Below the pieces are notes generated by a model, which made no database searches, was not told the origin of the DNA, and worked only from the letters and a program-made list of their open reading frames with translations. Positions 25,096-34,312 of a stretch of 64,000 nt of DNA are shown here, one piece after another. Source of the stretch: TMED27 sp045106175 (GTDB taxonomy: Bacteria; Pseudomonadota; Alphaproteobacteria; Micavibrionales; Micavibrionaceae); NCBI GenBank assembly GCA_045106175.1, contig JBGCEF010000050.1, positions 5,881 through 69,880 of the forward strand. Reading direction: 5' to 3'. The position numbers were made by a program, and so were the translations under genes. Position 1 is the first letter of the stretch. Every line of letters begins with the position of its first letter.

Positions 25096-26382
25096 ATGGT
25101 TATGAAAACACCAGTGCGATTAGCATCTGCAGTAATTGCAAGCTTTGCAATATCGGCGGCAAGTGCTGTATGGGCAGACGGCCATAGCGATGAATCACTT
25201 TACCAATCTGATGACACAATCTACGTCCCGCCGCCGAGCAATGATATAAAACTAACACCCACCAGACCAAGGCAAAGACCAACCAAGGAAGAAGCATCAC
25301 AAACGCTAGAGATTGGTACAGCCGAAATCGAAAACGCATTAGCGCAAATACGCCCTAAACTAAGGCCAGATTTTAATGCAATCCCTCCAATACCAGCATG
25401 GCTGAATGGAGCTTCATATATTGTCATTAACCCCGCAACAAATCGTGTCCTCATTGAAAAAGATGCAGATAAATTAGAAGAACCAGCATCTCTGACAAAG
25501 CTTCTAGCAGGCGCAGTCATGTTTGATGCGATTAGTAGGGACCCTGATAGATTTGATTTAGATGAAAAAATTTTGGTACCGCAATGGGCGATTGATACGA
25601 TTAAAAACCATCCATTAGGAATTGCACATTTTCGAAAACTTGATGCGGAAACACCATACAAAATAGGCGATTTATTGCTTGGCATGGGCGCACGATCCGA
25701 TGGCATTTCAACACTCGCATTGGCCCTTCATTTTGCCGATGAATATTATGAATGGGAAGGCAGCGAGTCCGAAAAAACCCAACGTTTTGTAGAAGAGATG
25801 AACGCACTCGCTCAGAGAATTGGTATGAGCAATTCCGAATTCAATGTCACAACAGGAATCCGCTCATCAGGTACTAACCAATCTACACCCGAAGATATGG
25901 CTCGTCTGATAAATTACATGAATACGGAACATCCAGAATTAATGGAACACACATTTGGCACACCCAGATTTAATATCTCGGATTTAACAACTTGGACTGT
26001 TCCAACAAGCCGACTGTTCCAAAGACGACCCGAACGCGTTCAAAACGCAAAAACCGGCGCAACACGCGAAGGCTACACATTCGCACTAACATACGAACAA
26101 GCGGGAAGTGAAACACCGCTAATTGCCGTCATTATGGACATCCATGCACCAAATGATAGTCAAGCCAGAGAACGCAGATCACAACTAGCCATTGATGTTT
26201 TAACAGTTGCGTATGATACGCTAGAGTGGAAAGGCCCAGATGCAGGACGTCTAATCGATGAAGAGATTGTAACAGCCGTTTTACAGTCAAAAAGACCACG
26301 AATGAGGATAATTAACCCAGCACCAGAAACCATCGAAGTAGCCAACCCGCAACAACAAAGCCCATTTGGTCCCTCACCTTAG
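25096..26382 (+). CDS. S11 family D-alanyl-D-alanine carboxypeptidase-like protein
   Basis: 428 residues with a signal peptide (about 1-27). A Pro/Arg-rich linker (about 45-105) precedes the penicillin-binding domain: SLTK with Ser132 and Lys135, and KTG at 319-321. The middle motif, SxN in most members, reads S201-D202-G203 in GARSDGIST, so the usual Asn is missing. Such enzymes trim the terminal D-Ala of peptidoglycan stem peptides in the periplasm. An in-frame ATG two codons later is an alternative start. The altered motif may change activity. Confidence 0.86.
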   Translation: MVMKTPVRLASAVIASFAISAASAVWADGHSDESLYQSDDTIYVPPPSNDIKLTPTRPRQRPTKEEASQTLEIGTAEIENALAQIRPKLRPDFNAIPPIPAWLNGASYIVINPATNRVLIEKDADKLEEPASLTKLLAGAVMFDAISRDPDRFDLDEKILVPQWAIDTIKNHPLGIAHFRKLDAETPYKIGDLLLGMGARSDGISTLALALHFADEYYEWEGSESEKTQRFVEEMNALAQRIGMSNSEFNVTTGIRSSGTNQSTPEDMARLINYMNTEHPELMEHTFGTPRFNISDLTTWTVPTSRLFQRRPERVQNAKTGATREGYTFALTYEQAGSETPLIAVIMDIHAPNDSQARERRSQLAIDVLTVAYDTLEWKGPDAGRLIDEEIVTAVLQSKRPRMRIINPAPETIEVANPQQQSPFGPSP

Positions 26383-26422
26383 ATTGACTTGAAAGCCGAA
26401 AAGCCTTACATCTTCATTTATT

Positions 26423-27853
26423 ATGATGAAATATATTTCCACACGCGGTCACACAGAAACAGACGGGGCAAAAAGCTTCGAAGACGTACTCTTAACGGGC
26501 CTTGCCCCTGATGGCGGCCTATATGTTCCAGAAAAATTTCCGCATTTTAGCAAAGATGAATTAAAATCATTAGCAGGACAATCTTATATTGAAGTTGCGC
26601 GCGCAGTGATGTGGCCATTCGTAGAAGGATCAATCGAACGCGAAGATTTTGATACGATTGTATCTGAAACATATGCCCGCGAAGTATTTGATCATGAAAG
26701 CGTGACCCCGCTTGTACAGCTATCTTCCAAAATCTGGTTGATGGAATTACATCGTGGCCCGACGATTGCGTTTAAAGATGTAGCCCTGCAAATGCTAGGG
26801 CGTTTATTTGATCACGTTCTAAAAAAACGCGGTGAACGCGTCACGATCGTGGGCGCGACGTCTGGCGATACAGGCTCCGCAGCTATCGAGGGCTGTAAAG
26901 CATGTGATAATGTCGATGTATTTATACTCCACCCAAGCGGCCGCGTCAGTGACGTGCAGCGCAAGCAGATGACAACAATTAATGCGGCAAACGTCCATAA
27001 CCTTGCGATCGAAGGCACATTCGATGATTGCCAGAACGCAGTCAAAGATATGTTCAACGATCCGTCTTTTAGGGCGGAAATGTCATTATCCGCCATTAAT
27101 TCAATTAACTGGGCGCGCATAATGGCGCAAATCGTCTATTATTTCACAACGGCATTGGCGCTGGGTGCACCTGAAAAGAAAGTCTCTTTTAGTGTTCCAA
27201 CAGGAAATTTCGGTAATGTTTTCGCCGCCCATTGCGCGCGCAAAATGGGATTGCCGATCGGTAAGTTAATTATTTCAACCAATAAAAATGATATTCTGAC
27301 ACGTTTCTTTGAGACGGGTGAAATGAAGATGGACGGGGTTGATGCAACATTATCACCATCCATGGATATCCAAATTTCCAGTAATTTTGAACGCTACCTT
27401 TTTGAACTATTCAGCCGCGATTACGGCATGCTTAGTGATGCCATGGATGAATTTAAAACAACAGGCAGTATGTCCGTTGGTAATCATCTTTTGGAAATGG
27501 CTTGCAGTGATTTTGTAGCACATCGTTGCAATGACGAAGCGACATTAGACATTATTCGTGAAGTTTATAACGACACAGGCGAGGTCTTAGATCCGCACAC
27601 AGCCATCGGTGTATCCGCAGCAAAAGCCTACGAAGATAAAATTGATGGTCCTATTGTTGCTCTGGCTTGTGCGCATGCTGCAAAATTCCCGGATGCTGTT
27701 GAAAAAGCGATCAATATTCGCCCACCACTTCCCGCGAAAATGTCTGATCTGTTTGAACGTGAAGAATTCCTAACCGAATTGCCGAATAACCTTAATACTA
27801 TTCAAGACTTCATAAGACAAAACGCACGTATCACCAAAAAAGACGCCGCATAG
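26423..27853 (+). CDS. thrC: Threonine synthase
   Basis: 476 residues, the longer type found in Proteobacteria. ThrC converts O-phosphohomoserine to threonine with PLP. Landmarks: MKYISTRG, PDGGLYVPEKFP, LHRGPTIAFKDVALQ with the PLP lysine at 118, GATSGDTGSAAIEG, HPSGRVSDVQRKQM, NSINWARIMAQIVYYF and VPTGNFGNVFA. TTGACT and TACATC upstream give a promoter with a very short leader. The M16 protease starts two bases after its stop. Confidence 0.97.
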   Translation: MMKYISTRGHTETDGAKSFEDVLLTGLAPDGGLYVPEKFPHFSKDELKSLAGQSYIEVARAVMWPFVEGSIEREDFDTIVSETYAREVFDHESVTPLVQLSSKIWLMELHRGPTIAFKDVALQMLGRLFDHVLKKRGERVTIVGATSGDTGSAAIEGCKACDNVDVFILHPSGRVSDVQRKQMTTINAANVHNLAIEGTFDDCQNAVKDMFNDPSFRAEMSLSAINSINWARIMAQIVYYFTTALALGAPEKKVSFSVPTGNFGNVFAAHCARKMGLPIGKLIISTNKNDILTRFFETGEMKMDGVDATLSPSMDIQISSNFERYLFELFSRDYGMLSDAMDEFKTTGSMSVGNHLLEMACSDFVAHRCNDEATLDIIREVYNDTGEVLDPHTAIGVSAAKAYEDKIDGPIVALACAHAAKFPDAVEKAINIRPPLPAKMSDLFEREEFLTELPNNLNTIQDFIRQNARITKKDAA

Positions 27854-27855
27854 AT

Positions 27856-29118
27856 ATGACATCAATCAAATCAACCACTTTGCCAAACGGACTGCGCGTA
27901 ATTTCAGAAGACGTCAAATCAATGCATTCTGTCGCCATCGGTATCTGGACAGGCGTAGGAACACGTTTTGAAGATATGGCACATAACGGCGCTGCGCACA
28001 TGGTCGAACATATGATGTTTAAGGGGACACCGACCCGCAATGCGCTAGACATCGTGCAAAGCATAGAAAGTGCCGGCGGACATATGAACGCTTACACAGG
28101 GCGCGAAATAACAAGCTACCATGCGCATATGTTGGAAAGTGATCTAGGCTTAGGCTTAGAAGTGCTTGCCGATATGTACATTAATTCAACACTCTTAGAG
28201 GACGAAATCGAACGCGAACGTCAAGTTATTCTCCAAGAGATAGGTATGTGTAATGACACACCCGATGATCTCGTTTTTGATCATTATCACGAGGCGGCAT
28301 ATCCAAATCAAACTTTGGGAGCACCAATATTAGGAAGCACGGATCATGTTACTAATATGTCCCGCGACGCATTAACAGGATTTATCCAACAATTCTATTC
28401 TCCCGCACGAACAGTCATCTCCGCGGCTGGCCATGTGGATCATGAGGCACTGGTTGAAAAATGCGGGAAGCTTTTCGACACACTCCCCAAAGATAACGAT
28501 TTCAAACCAAAATCAGCCAATTATCAGGGCAATGATTTTCGCGTTCAAAAAGATTTAGAACAAGCCCATTTCATTCTCGGCTTTCAAAGCTTTAGCCGCC
28601 TAGATGACGATCATTTCAACGCACAGGCACTTTCTACGCTGCTGGGCGGCGGTATGTCTTCACGCTTATTCCAAGAAGTGCGTGAAAAACGCGGTCTGGT
28701 TTATTCCATTTTCTCATTTAATTCCGCCTATCAAGATGACGGTCAATTCGGCATTTATGCCGGGACAGGGCCGGAAAGCTTAGACGAGATCGTTCCCGTC
28801 ATTTCGGACGAACTATTAAAAGTATCTCAAAATGTAACAGAAGAAGAAGTCGCACGCGCAAAAACCCAGCTTAGATCTGGTCTTTTAATTGGCCGTGAAT
28901 CCATGATGACACGCGCCGATCAGCACGCAAAATACGCCCTGTTTAGAAATGCTGAATTTGACATTGAACAAACCCTAGAGGCTATCGACGCCATCGACGT
29001 AAACGCAATTCAAAAAACAGCCAAACGCATCTTTACAACCAAGCCTACTATGGCGGCACTCGGTCCCTTGGAAAAACTTCCCACTTACAATGCAATCGAA
29101 GACCGCTTAGCCGCGTAA
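27856..29118 (+). CDS. M16 family zinc protease
   Basis: 420 residues, typical of the bacterial processing-peptidase-like group. The inverted zinc motif HMVEH occupies 48-52, with EIERERQVILQEI carrying the downstream Glu ligand, and GGGMSSRLFQEVREKRGLVYSIFSF is the conserved substrate-binding segment of the second half. No signal peptide. It is two bases behind thrC, so co-transcribed, an order often seen in Alphaproteobacteria. Confidence 0.95.
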   Translation: MTSIKSTTLPNGLRVISEDVKSMHSVAIGIWTGVGTRFEDMAHNGAAHMVEHMMFKGTPTRNALDIVQSIESAGGHMNAYTGREITSYHAHMLESDLGLGLEVLADMYINSTLLEDEIERERQVILQEIGMCNDTPDDLVFDHYHEAAYPNQTLGAPILGSTDHVTNMSRDALTGFIQQFYSPARTVISAAGHVDHEALVEKCGKLFDTLPKDNDFKPKSANYQGNDFRVQKDLEQAHFILGFQSFSRLDDDHFNAQALSTLLGGGMSSRLFQEVREKRGLVYSIFSFNSAYQDDGQFGIYAGTGPESLDEIVPVISDELLKVSQNVTEEEVARAKTQLRSGLLIGRESMMTRADQHAKYALFRNAEFDIEQTLEAIDAIDVNAIQKTAKRIFTTKPTMAALGPLEKLPTYNAIEDRLAA

Positions 29119-29120
29119 AG

Positions 29121-29705
29121 TTAAGCTTGCCCAGCATCGCCCGATAACATCGCAGGATCAAAACCAAGCGTCTTAATCGCGGCTTCCCATTTGGTATTAT
29201 CGTCTTCATGAAAAATCAGCCCAGGATTGGGCTCACAAACAAGCCATGCGTTACTCTGGATTTCTTCATCTAATTGACCGGCGTCCCAACCGGCATAACC
29301 AAACATGATCAATCGATCTTGCGGGCCATTCCCATTTGATAGCGCTTTAAGCGCATCAAGCGTCCCACTGATGTAGATATCCGAATTAATCGAAATGGTG
29401 TCTTGATGTTGAAAATCACTACCATGTAATAAAAATCCACGCCCCGTATCAACAGGCCCGCCATTCATAAGCGGCGTCCTTAATATTGCTGGATCAACGA
29501 TAATGTCCGATGCGATGTCTAACTCATTCAATAAATGTTTGAATTGCATCCCGGGCAAGCAATCATTAATAACAAGCCCCATCGCACCATTCTCATCATG
29601 ACTACATAAAAAGATAACAGCATTTTCAAAACGATGATCCATCATGCCCGGCATAGCCAGCAATAATTTACCCGTAAAATAACCGTCTTGTGATTGGCTT
29701 TCCAT
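29121..29705 (-). CDS. YqgE/AlgH family protein
   Basis: 194 residues from the ATG at 29705, which has AAGGA eight bases upstream; the longer open frame to 29882 runs through the divergent gene and is rejected. Family marks are GYFTGKLLLAMPGM, FENAVIFLCSHDENGAMGLVIN, LMNGGPVDTGRGFLLH and MFGYAGWDAGQLDEEI. The family (DUF179) is widespread but its molecular role is unsettled. Cytoplasmic by sequence. Confidence 0.94.
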   Translation of the reverse strand: MESQSQDGYFTGKLLLAMPGMMDHRFENAVIFLCSHDENGAMGLVINDCLPGMQFKHLLNELDIASDIIVDPAILRTPLMNGGPVDTGRGFLLHGSDFQHQDTISINSDIYISGTLDALKALSNGNGPQDRLIMFGYAGWDAGQLDEEIQSNAWLVCEPNPGLIFHEDDNTKWEAAIKTLGFDPAMLSGDAGQA

Positions 29706-29754
29706 GTCAGTTTCCTTAAAGACACAACGTTTAATCATCGTTATAATAATAAAT

Positions 29755-30558
29755 ATGAGAATATTTTCAATTTTTATAGCGGCTTTCATACTAATACAGT
29801 CGTCGACATCAAACGCACAAATGGGCGATTGGTTCGAATCCCAAGACGCCAAGGCGCGCCTCATCGCCGGATCAGGTAACAAAGCCGCGTTGCAAATAAA
29901 TTTGGCTGATGGCTGGCATACTTATTGGCGCGTCTCAGGAGACAGCGGCCTTCCGCCCATTATGTCTTGGGCAGACAGTCAAAATATAGAATCACTGGAA
30001 ATACAATGGCCCGCTCCAAAACGTAAAATAGAGTCCGGTTTTCATATTTTCGGATATGATGGACGTTTGACACTGCCGTTTGAATATTCAAAAAAAGATT
30101 TAGCTGAAAAAGCATCCTTAAATCTCAAAGCGCAAATTATGATTTGTAAAGATATATGCATCCCTGAAAAATTTGAAATCAGCGTGGAGATAGACCCAAG
30201 AAAAAAACCACATGAAACAAATAAAATCATAGAAACTGCATTAGAAAAAGTTCCAAAAACCGAAATAGACGACATGTCTATCGATAGCATAGTTATCGCA
30301 GAAGACTCGTTTTTAATGAGTGTAACAAGTCAAAATGGCTTTAAAAATATGAGCGTGTTTCCTGTGATCGAAGAAGATCAATTAGGTCTAATAACACCCC
30401 CAAAAATAGAGATCTCTGATCTTGATCAAACAAAGGCTGTCTTTCGCATTCACAACGGTATGGATCATGATAATTTAGCCGAAGCAATGCGAGAAAAGAC
30501 GTTATCTGTTGTCTTGAAACATGGCGATAAAGCCATCAAAAAGTCCATCCAATATTAA
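29755..30558 (+). CDS. Free-standing DsbD N-terminal-domain protein
   Basis: 267 residues from the ATG at 29755, which begins a clean signal peptide (IFSIFIAAFILIQSS, cleavage near SNA); an ATG at 29704 would put 17 residues before it. The mature part matches the nDsbD/DsbC-fold domain of DsbD and ScsB: LADGWHTYWRVSGDSGLPP, GFHIFGYDG and a cysteine pair in MICKDICIPE. In DsbD this domain passes electrons to periplasmic clients. The membrane and thioredoxin domains of DsbD are absent and not encoded nearby, so its electron source is unknown. Confidence 0.82.
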   Translation: MRIFSIFIAAFILIQSSTSNAQMGDWFESQDAKARLIAGSGNKAALQINLADGWHTYWRVSGDSGLPPIMSWADSQNIESLEIQWPAPKRKIESGFHIFGYDGRLTLPFEYSKKDLAEKASLNLKAQIMICKDICIPEKFEISVEIDPRKKPHETNKIIETALEKVPKTEIDDMSIDSIVIAEDSFLMSVTSQNGFKNMSVFPVIEEDQLGLITPPKIEISDLDQTKAVFRIHNGMDHDNLAEAMREKTLSVVLKHGDKAIKKSIQY

Positions 30559-31688
30559 ACGGAAACCGCATCATCATAAATAAGGAGCGTGCGTTCAACA
30601 ACGCTATTAACGTCATATTCCTGCGCAGCAAAATCACGAGCGGCGCGTCCCATATCTTGGCGCAATGTCGCATCTTGAATCAATGTAGCAATCGCCTCTG
30701 CTGTGGCTTGCGTATCTTTTACGGGAACTAAGATACCAGTATCACCGTCAATAACTGCTTCTCGACATCCGGTATGATCCGTGGTGATGATGGCACGTCC
30801 TGTTGCTGCGGCTTCTAATAATACTTTCGGCACACCTTCACCGTAATAGGATGGATATACAATCAAATGACACTGACGATACAAACCTACAATGTCGGAA
30901 ACATGCCCCAACCACTCAACGGGGGTGTTTTCTAACATGGCATGCATGTCTTCCTTTGAGATTTCACGCGGATTATACGGTGCTCCACCACCTGCAATTT
31001 GAAAATCTGCATCAATGCCCTTTTCCGCAACAAGTTTGCAAGCTGCAATAAAAACAGCAATCCCTTTTTCATGAATAGTGCGTGTAGGCAATATAACAAG
31101 CGGCTTATCACGTTCAATCTCGGGGGTAAAAGCATATTCATTAAGATCAATGCCGGAGCCTTTAATAAGGTAGGAACAATCCTCTCTAACATAACCACCA
31201 TTAATTAAAACACGCATATCATCCGGGTTTTGAAACGAAATTTTGCTGCGCTTATTATAAAGCGCAAGCTTTAAAAATGGTGCAATAAATGCGCGTAATA
31301 TTTTGACCTTTAAACCTTCGCCGGAAAATAAATAACCAAGCCCAGCAATCGTATGAACAACTTTGATACGTGGAAATAATATGCAAACAAGTCCTGTCAT
31401 AAATGCATATTTCAGAGTCATAGCATGAATAAGATCTGGTTTTGTTGCGCGTATAGCCTTCCATATACCAACCATAATCAGAAAAGTTGACCATAACGTC
31501 CGCCTGCGATCTGGCTCCATAAGACCATAACCCTTAAAACCATGATCACTTAATTGTTTGTCCTGATCTGCATCGCTGGCGCATACAAAAACATCCCAAT
31601 CACTGGCTGCTTTTTTAGCGATTGGAAAACGTCGCGTCCAAAAACAATCCATGTGATTAACAATATATAAAATCTTACCGCGTTTCAT
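30555..31688 (-). CDS. GT4 family glycosyltransferase
   Basis: 377 residues from the ATG at 31688, which overlaps the asnB stop in an ATGA junction; upstream in-frame starts lie inside asnB. The GT-B fold shows an acceptor half with HTIAGLGYLFSGEG and ISFQNPDDM, and a donor half with GSGIDLNEYAF, LPTRTIHEKG and the nucleotide-sugar motif PSYYGEGVPKVLLEAAATG then TTDHTGCREAV. It resembles transferases that act on lipid-linked sugars in capsule, O-antigen or glycoprotein assembly. Sugar and acceptor are unknown. Coupled to asnB, so it probably acts on the same glycan. Confidence 0.9.
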   Translation of the reverse strand: MKRGKILYIVNHMDCFWTRRFPIAKKAASDWDVFVCASDADQDKQLSDHGFKGYGLMEPDRRRTLWSTFLIMVGIWKAIRATKPDLIHAMTLKYAFMTGLVCILFPRIKVVHTIAGLGYLFSGEGLKVKILRAFIAPFLKLALYNKRSKISFQNPDDMRVLINGGYVREDCSYLIKGSGIDLNEYAFTPEIERDKPLVILPTRTIHEKGIAVFIAACKLVAEKGIDADFQIAGGGAPYNPREISKEDMHAMLENTPVEWLGHVSDIVGLYRQCHLIVYPSYYGEGVPKVLLEAAATGRAIITTDHTGCREAVIDGDTGILVPVKDTQATAEAIATLIQDATLRQDMGRAARDFAAQEYDVNSVVERTLLIYDDAVSV

Positions 31689-33577
31689 AGTTTGATCCAT
31701 TTTCGATACCAAGATTGAAACATAAGCACACTCCAAATGGCATCGCAATCACGATGATTAGAATTCAAAAATGCTTCCCAATGCGCCCGCACCGATTGAA
31801 CATCATACAAGCCTTGATTTTCAAGAGTGGATTCATCTAATAAATCTTCGGCCCAATCTCTTAAATCGTGGCGCAACCAATCCGCAACAGGCACATGAAA
31901 ACCCTGTTTAGGCCTTTCAAACATTTCACGCGGCACATGATGCGATAAAACTTCTCGCAAAAGCCATTTGCCCTGGCCATTCTTAATTTTCACATCAAGT
32001 GGTAAGTTCCAAGAAAATTCAAAAATACGACGATCCAAAAGCGGCGCTCTCGCCTCAAGGCTAGATGCCATGCTACAGCGATCAACTTTGGTTAATATAT
32101 CATACGCTAAATAATGCTGCGTATCCCAAAGCATTAGCTGTTCACTATAATCTAAATCAGACATTTCATTTAAATGAAGTGCAGCATTTTTTGAAGATAA
32201 AACAGGATTTTCATCCCATCGTCTTAACAAAATATTATACGCATCTTTTTGCGTGTCCGCAGACAAAAGCGCAGATGTTTTGTGCAGATGTTTCGCTAAT
32301 AGCGGCTTTGTCGGTATAAGAGTCTGCAGTAATGATTTTGGAATTGCATCAATACCATATTTTAAAATTTTCGGAAGCGCAGCAATTTTTGGTGCGGAGA
32401 CGTGACGTGAATATCCACCCAACATTTCATCACCACCATCACCCGATAAAGCGACGGTAACCATTTGCTTTGCAAACATGGATACAAGATATGTCGGAAT
32501 GGCCGATTGATCGGCAAAGGGTTCATCAAACATCTCTGGCAATTTTGGAATAACATCTCTCGCATCCTGCGCGGTGCATGTATATTCATGATGATCTGTG
32601 CCTAAATGCTGCGCAATTTCACGCGCATGATCAGCCTCATTAAAACCTGCTTCTTCAAAACCAATCGTAAAGCTATGAATAGGCTTGTTACTGTTTTTTT
32701 GCATTAACGCAACGATGCTAGAGCTATCGATGCCTCCCGATAAAAACGCGCCTAACGGCACATCAGATATCATGCGATCTTGGACACATTGATTTAAGAG
32801 TTGTTCAAATGAATGAACAATGTCGCCATATGAATCATTTCTAACGTGCCTGCGCTCAACCACATCTTGAGCAGACCAATAAGGCGCCATATAGGCACGT
32901 AAATCATCACCCGCACTAAGTTTTTCAATCTTAAAACTTGCACAATACCCTGGCTGTAACTGCCATATATCACAATAAATTGACCGCGGGGCAGGGCACC
33001 ACCCATATTGCGAATATAGCGAAAAGCTCTCTTTATCAATCTGCGCATTAAAATCATCATGCGCCCTAAGAGCTTTTAATTCTGATCCAAAAACGAGGGA
33101 TTTCCCCGCCCATCCGATATAAAGCGGCTTTTTACCAAACCGATCACGTGCACAATGCAAAACCCTTTCACTGCGGTCCCACACGACAAAAGCAAACATG
33201 CCATTAATCAGCTCAAGCGTCTTCAAAAACCCTAAACGATCAATAAGGCCAAGTAATGTTTCAGTATCGCTATGTCCTCTAAAAATAACGCCGTCTAGAT
33301 ATTCTTTTCGTAAATCTAGATGATTATAGATCTCCCCGTTAAAAGCGATCACATAACGATCCGATTGAGATACCATCGGTTGATGTCCATGCTCGGATAA
33401 ATCCAAAATGGATAAACGTCTATGCGCTACATTAAAACTAACATCAGGATCTTGCCAAATATCACCATGATCCGGCCCACGATGTATGAGAGTATCCGAC
33501 ATACGCTGCGCAAGATTGAAATCTTCACTCCGCGAGCCTTGTGTCCTAAAATGATAAAATCCTGTAAAACCACACAT
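31685..33577 (-). CDS. asnB: Asparagine synthase (glutamine-hydrolysing)
   Basis: 630 residues. The class II amidotransferase domain begins MCGFTGFYHF with the nucleophile Cys2 and includes RRLSILDLSEHGHQPM and AFNGEIYNHLDLR. The synthase domain has LSGGIDSSSIVALM, FDEPFADQSAIPTYL and ALSGDGGDEMLGGYSRH. The type and the ATGA overlap with a GT4 gene resemble polysaccharide clusters, where AsnB-like proteins amidate sugar acids, so the product may not be free asparagine. TATAGT lies six bases before the ATG. Confidence 0.93.
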   Translation of the reverse strand: MCGFTGFYHFRTQGSRSEDFNLAQRMSDTLIHRGPDHGDIWQDPDVSFNVAHRRLSILDLSEHGHQPMVSQSDRYVIAFNGEIYNHLDLRKEYLDGVIFRGHSDTETLLGLIDRLGFLKTLELINGMFAFVVWDRSERVLHCARDRFGKKPLYIGWAGKSLVFGSELKALRAHDDFNAQIDKESFSLYSQYGWCPAPRSIYCDIWQLQPGYCASFKIEKLSAGDDLRAYMAPYWSAQDVVERRHVRNDSYGDIVHSFEQLLNQCVQDRMISDVPLGAFLSGGIDSSSIVALMQKNSNKPIHSFTIGFEEAGFNEADHAREIAQHLGTDHHEYTCTAQDARDVIPKLPEMFDEPFADQSAIPTYLVSMFAKQMVTVALSGDGGDEMLGGYSRHVSAPKIAALPKILKYGIDAIPKSLLQTLIPTKPLLAKHLHKTSALLSADTQKDAYNILLRRWDENPVLSSKNAALHLNEMSDLDYSEQLMLWDTQHYLAYDILTKVDRCSMASSLEARAPLLDRRIFEFSWNLPLDVKIKNGQGKWLLREVLSHHVPREMFERPKQGFHVPVADWLRHDLRDWAEDLLDESTLENQGLYDVQSVRAHWEAFLNSNHRDCDAIWSVLMFQSWYRKWIKL

Positions 33578-33583
33578 GGAAAA

Positions 33584-33589
33584 ACTATA
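33584..33589 (-). promoter_or_regulatory. -10 box for asnB, leaderless layout
   Basis: TATAGT on the minus strand is separated from the asnB ATG by six bases. No convincing -35 box and no ribosome binding site. Confidence 0.35.
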
Positions 33590-33653
33590 TCTTTATTAAG
33601 TCGTCTTCTGATAAAATAGTAAAATACAAACTGCAAGGATAACTAACAGCGAT

Positions 33654-34265
33654 ATGAATATCGATCTCTTATTTACACAAAATGGCGAAGCAGGCCTGAT
33701 TTGTAATGAAAACCCGATTAAAAAGACCATCGGAATGACTTTTGACACACAAACAGGCATGTTAACAGCCGAATATGCCGACATGGATTTCCTTGAACTG
33801 AACATTCCTGTTGAAATGGATTTCCTCGAAGCATTAGACCGCAATCAACAAATTCATATCGGTGCGGTCAAAGAAGGTAATATCTCACAGGCTTACCAAG
33901 TTCCATTCATGTTTTTGGATGACCCATATCGCACCCAAAATATGCAAGCTGCCAAGCAAGTGCCTAACCCTCTTCAAACATTTGAGAATTTTGTGAAATC
34001 ATGCGTAGCGGGCCAGCCTGTTCACCGCGAAGATTTAGGCGACGAAGACGCAATGGGCTGCGTTCTTGGCGACGCAGTACCAAGCAGCTTAGAATTCGCG
34101 CCTCATCTCGCGCGCCGCGTACAAATGGAAGCCGGACCAAAAGCAATGCCAAGCCTTAATCTTGGTCCAAGCGCGCCAGGTCTTGGCGGAGGTGGCGGCG
34201 GCAGTGCCCAAGTTCCCCGTGGAACAAACAACACAACACCACCCAAAAAACGAGATGACCAATAA
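33654..34265 (+). CDS. Unknown protein with Gly-rich C-terminus, 203 residues
   Basis: The N-terminal 90 residues form a beta-rich domain (MNIDLLFTQNGEAGLI, MLTAEYADMDFLELNIPVEM) that aligns by eye with the 94-residue protein encoded at 59178-59462, including the shared MNxxL start and a P-V/M-EM core. The C-terminal third is Pro/Gly-rich (APGLGGGGGGSAQVPRG) and probably disordered, ending in a charged KKRDDQ. No signal peptide. No known family recognised. Divergent from asnB. Confidence 0.72.
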   Translation: MNIDLLFTQNGEAGLICNENPIKKTIGMTFDTQTGMLTAEYADMDFLELNIPVEMDFLEALDRNQQIHIGAVKEGNISQAYQVPFMFLDDPYRTQNMQAAKQVPNPLQTFENFVKSCVAGQPVHREDLGDEDAMGCVLGDAVPSSLEFAPHLARRVQMEAGPKAMPSLNLGPSAPGLGGGGGGSAQVPRGTNNTTPPKKRDDQ

Positions 34266-34312
34266 GAATCATCAGTTATCAAGAATGATGACATGATCTA
34301 ATACTAGCTCGA

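Noticed and set aside
29706..29882. Longer yqgE reading frame adding 59 residues upstream
   Set aside because: The ATG at 29705 has a good ribosome binding site and the family starts there; the extension runs antisense through the divergent gene's signal peptide.
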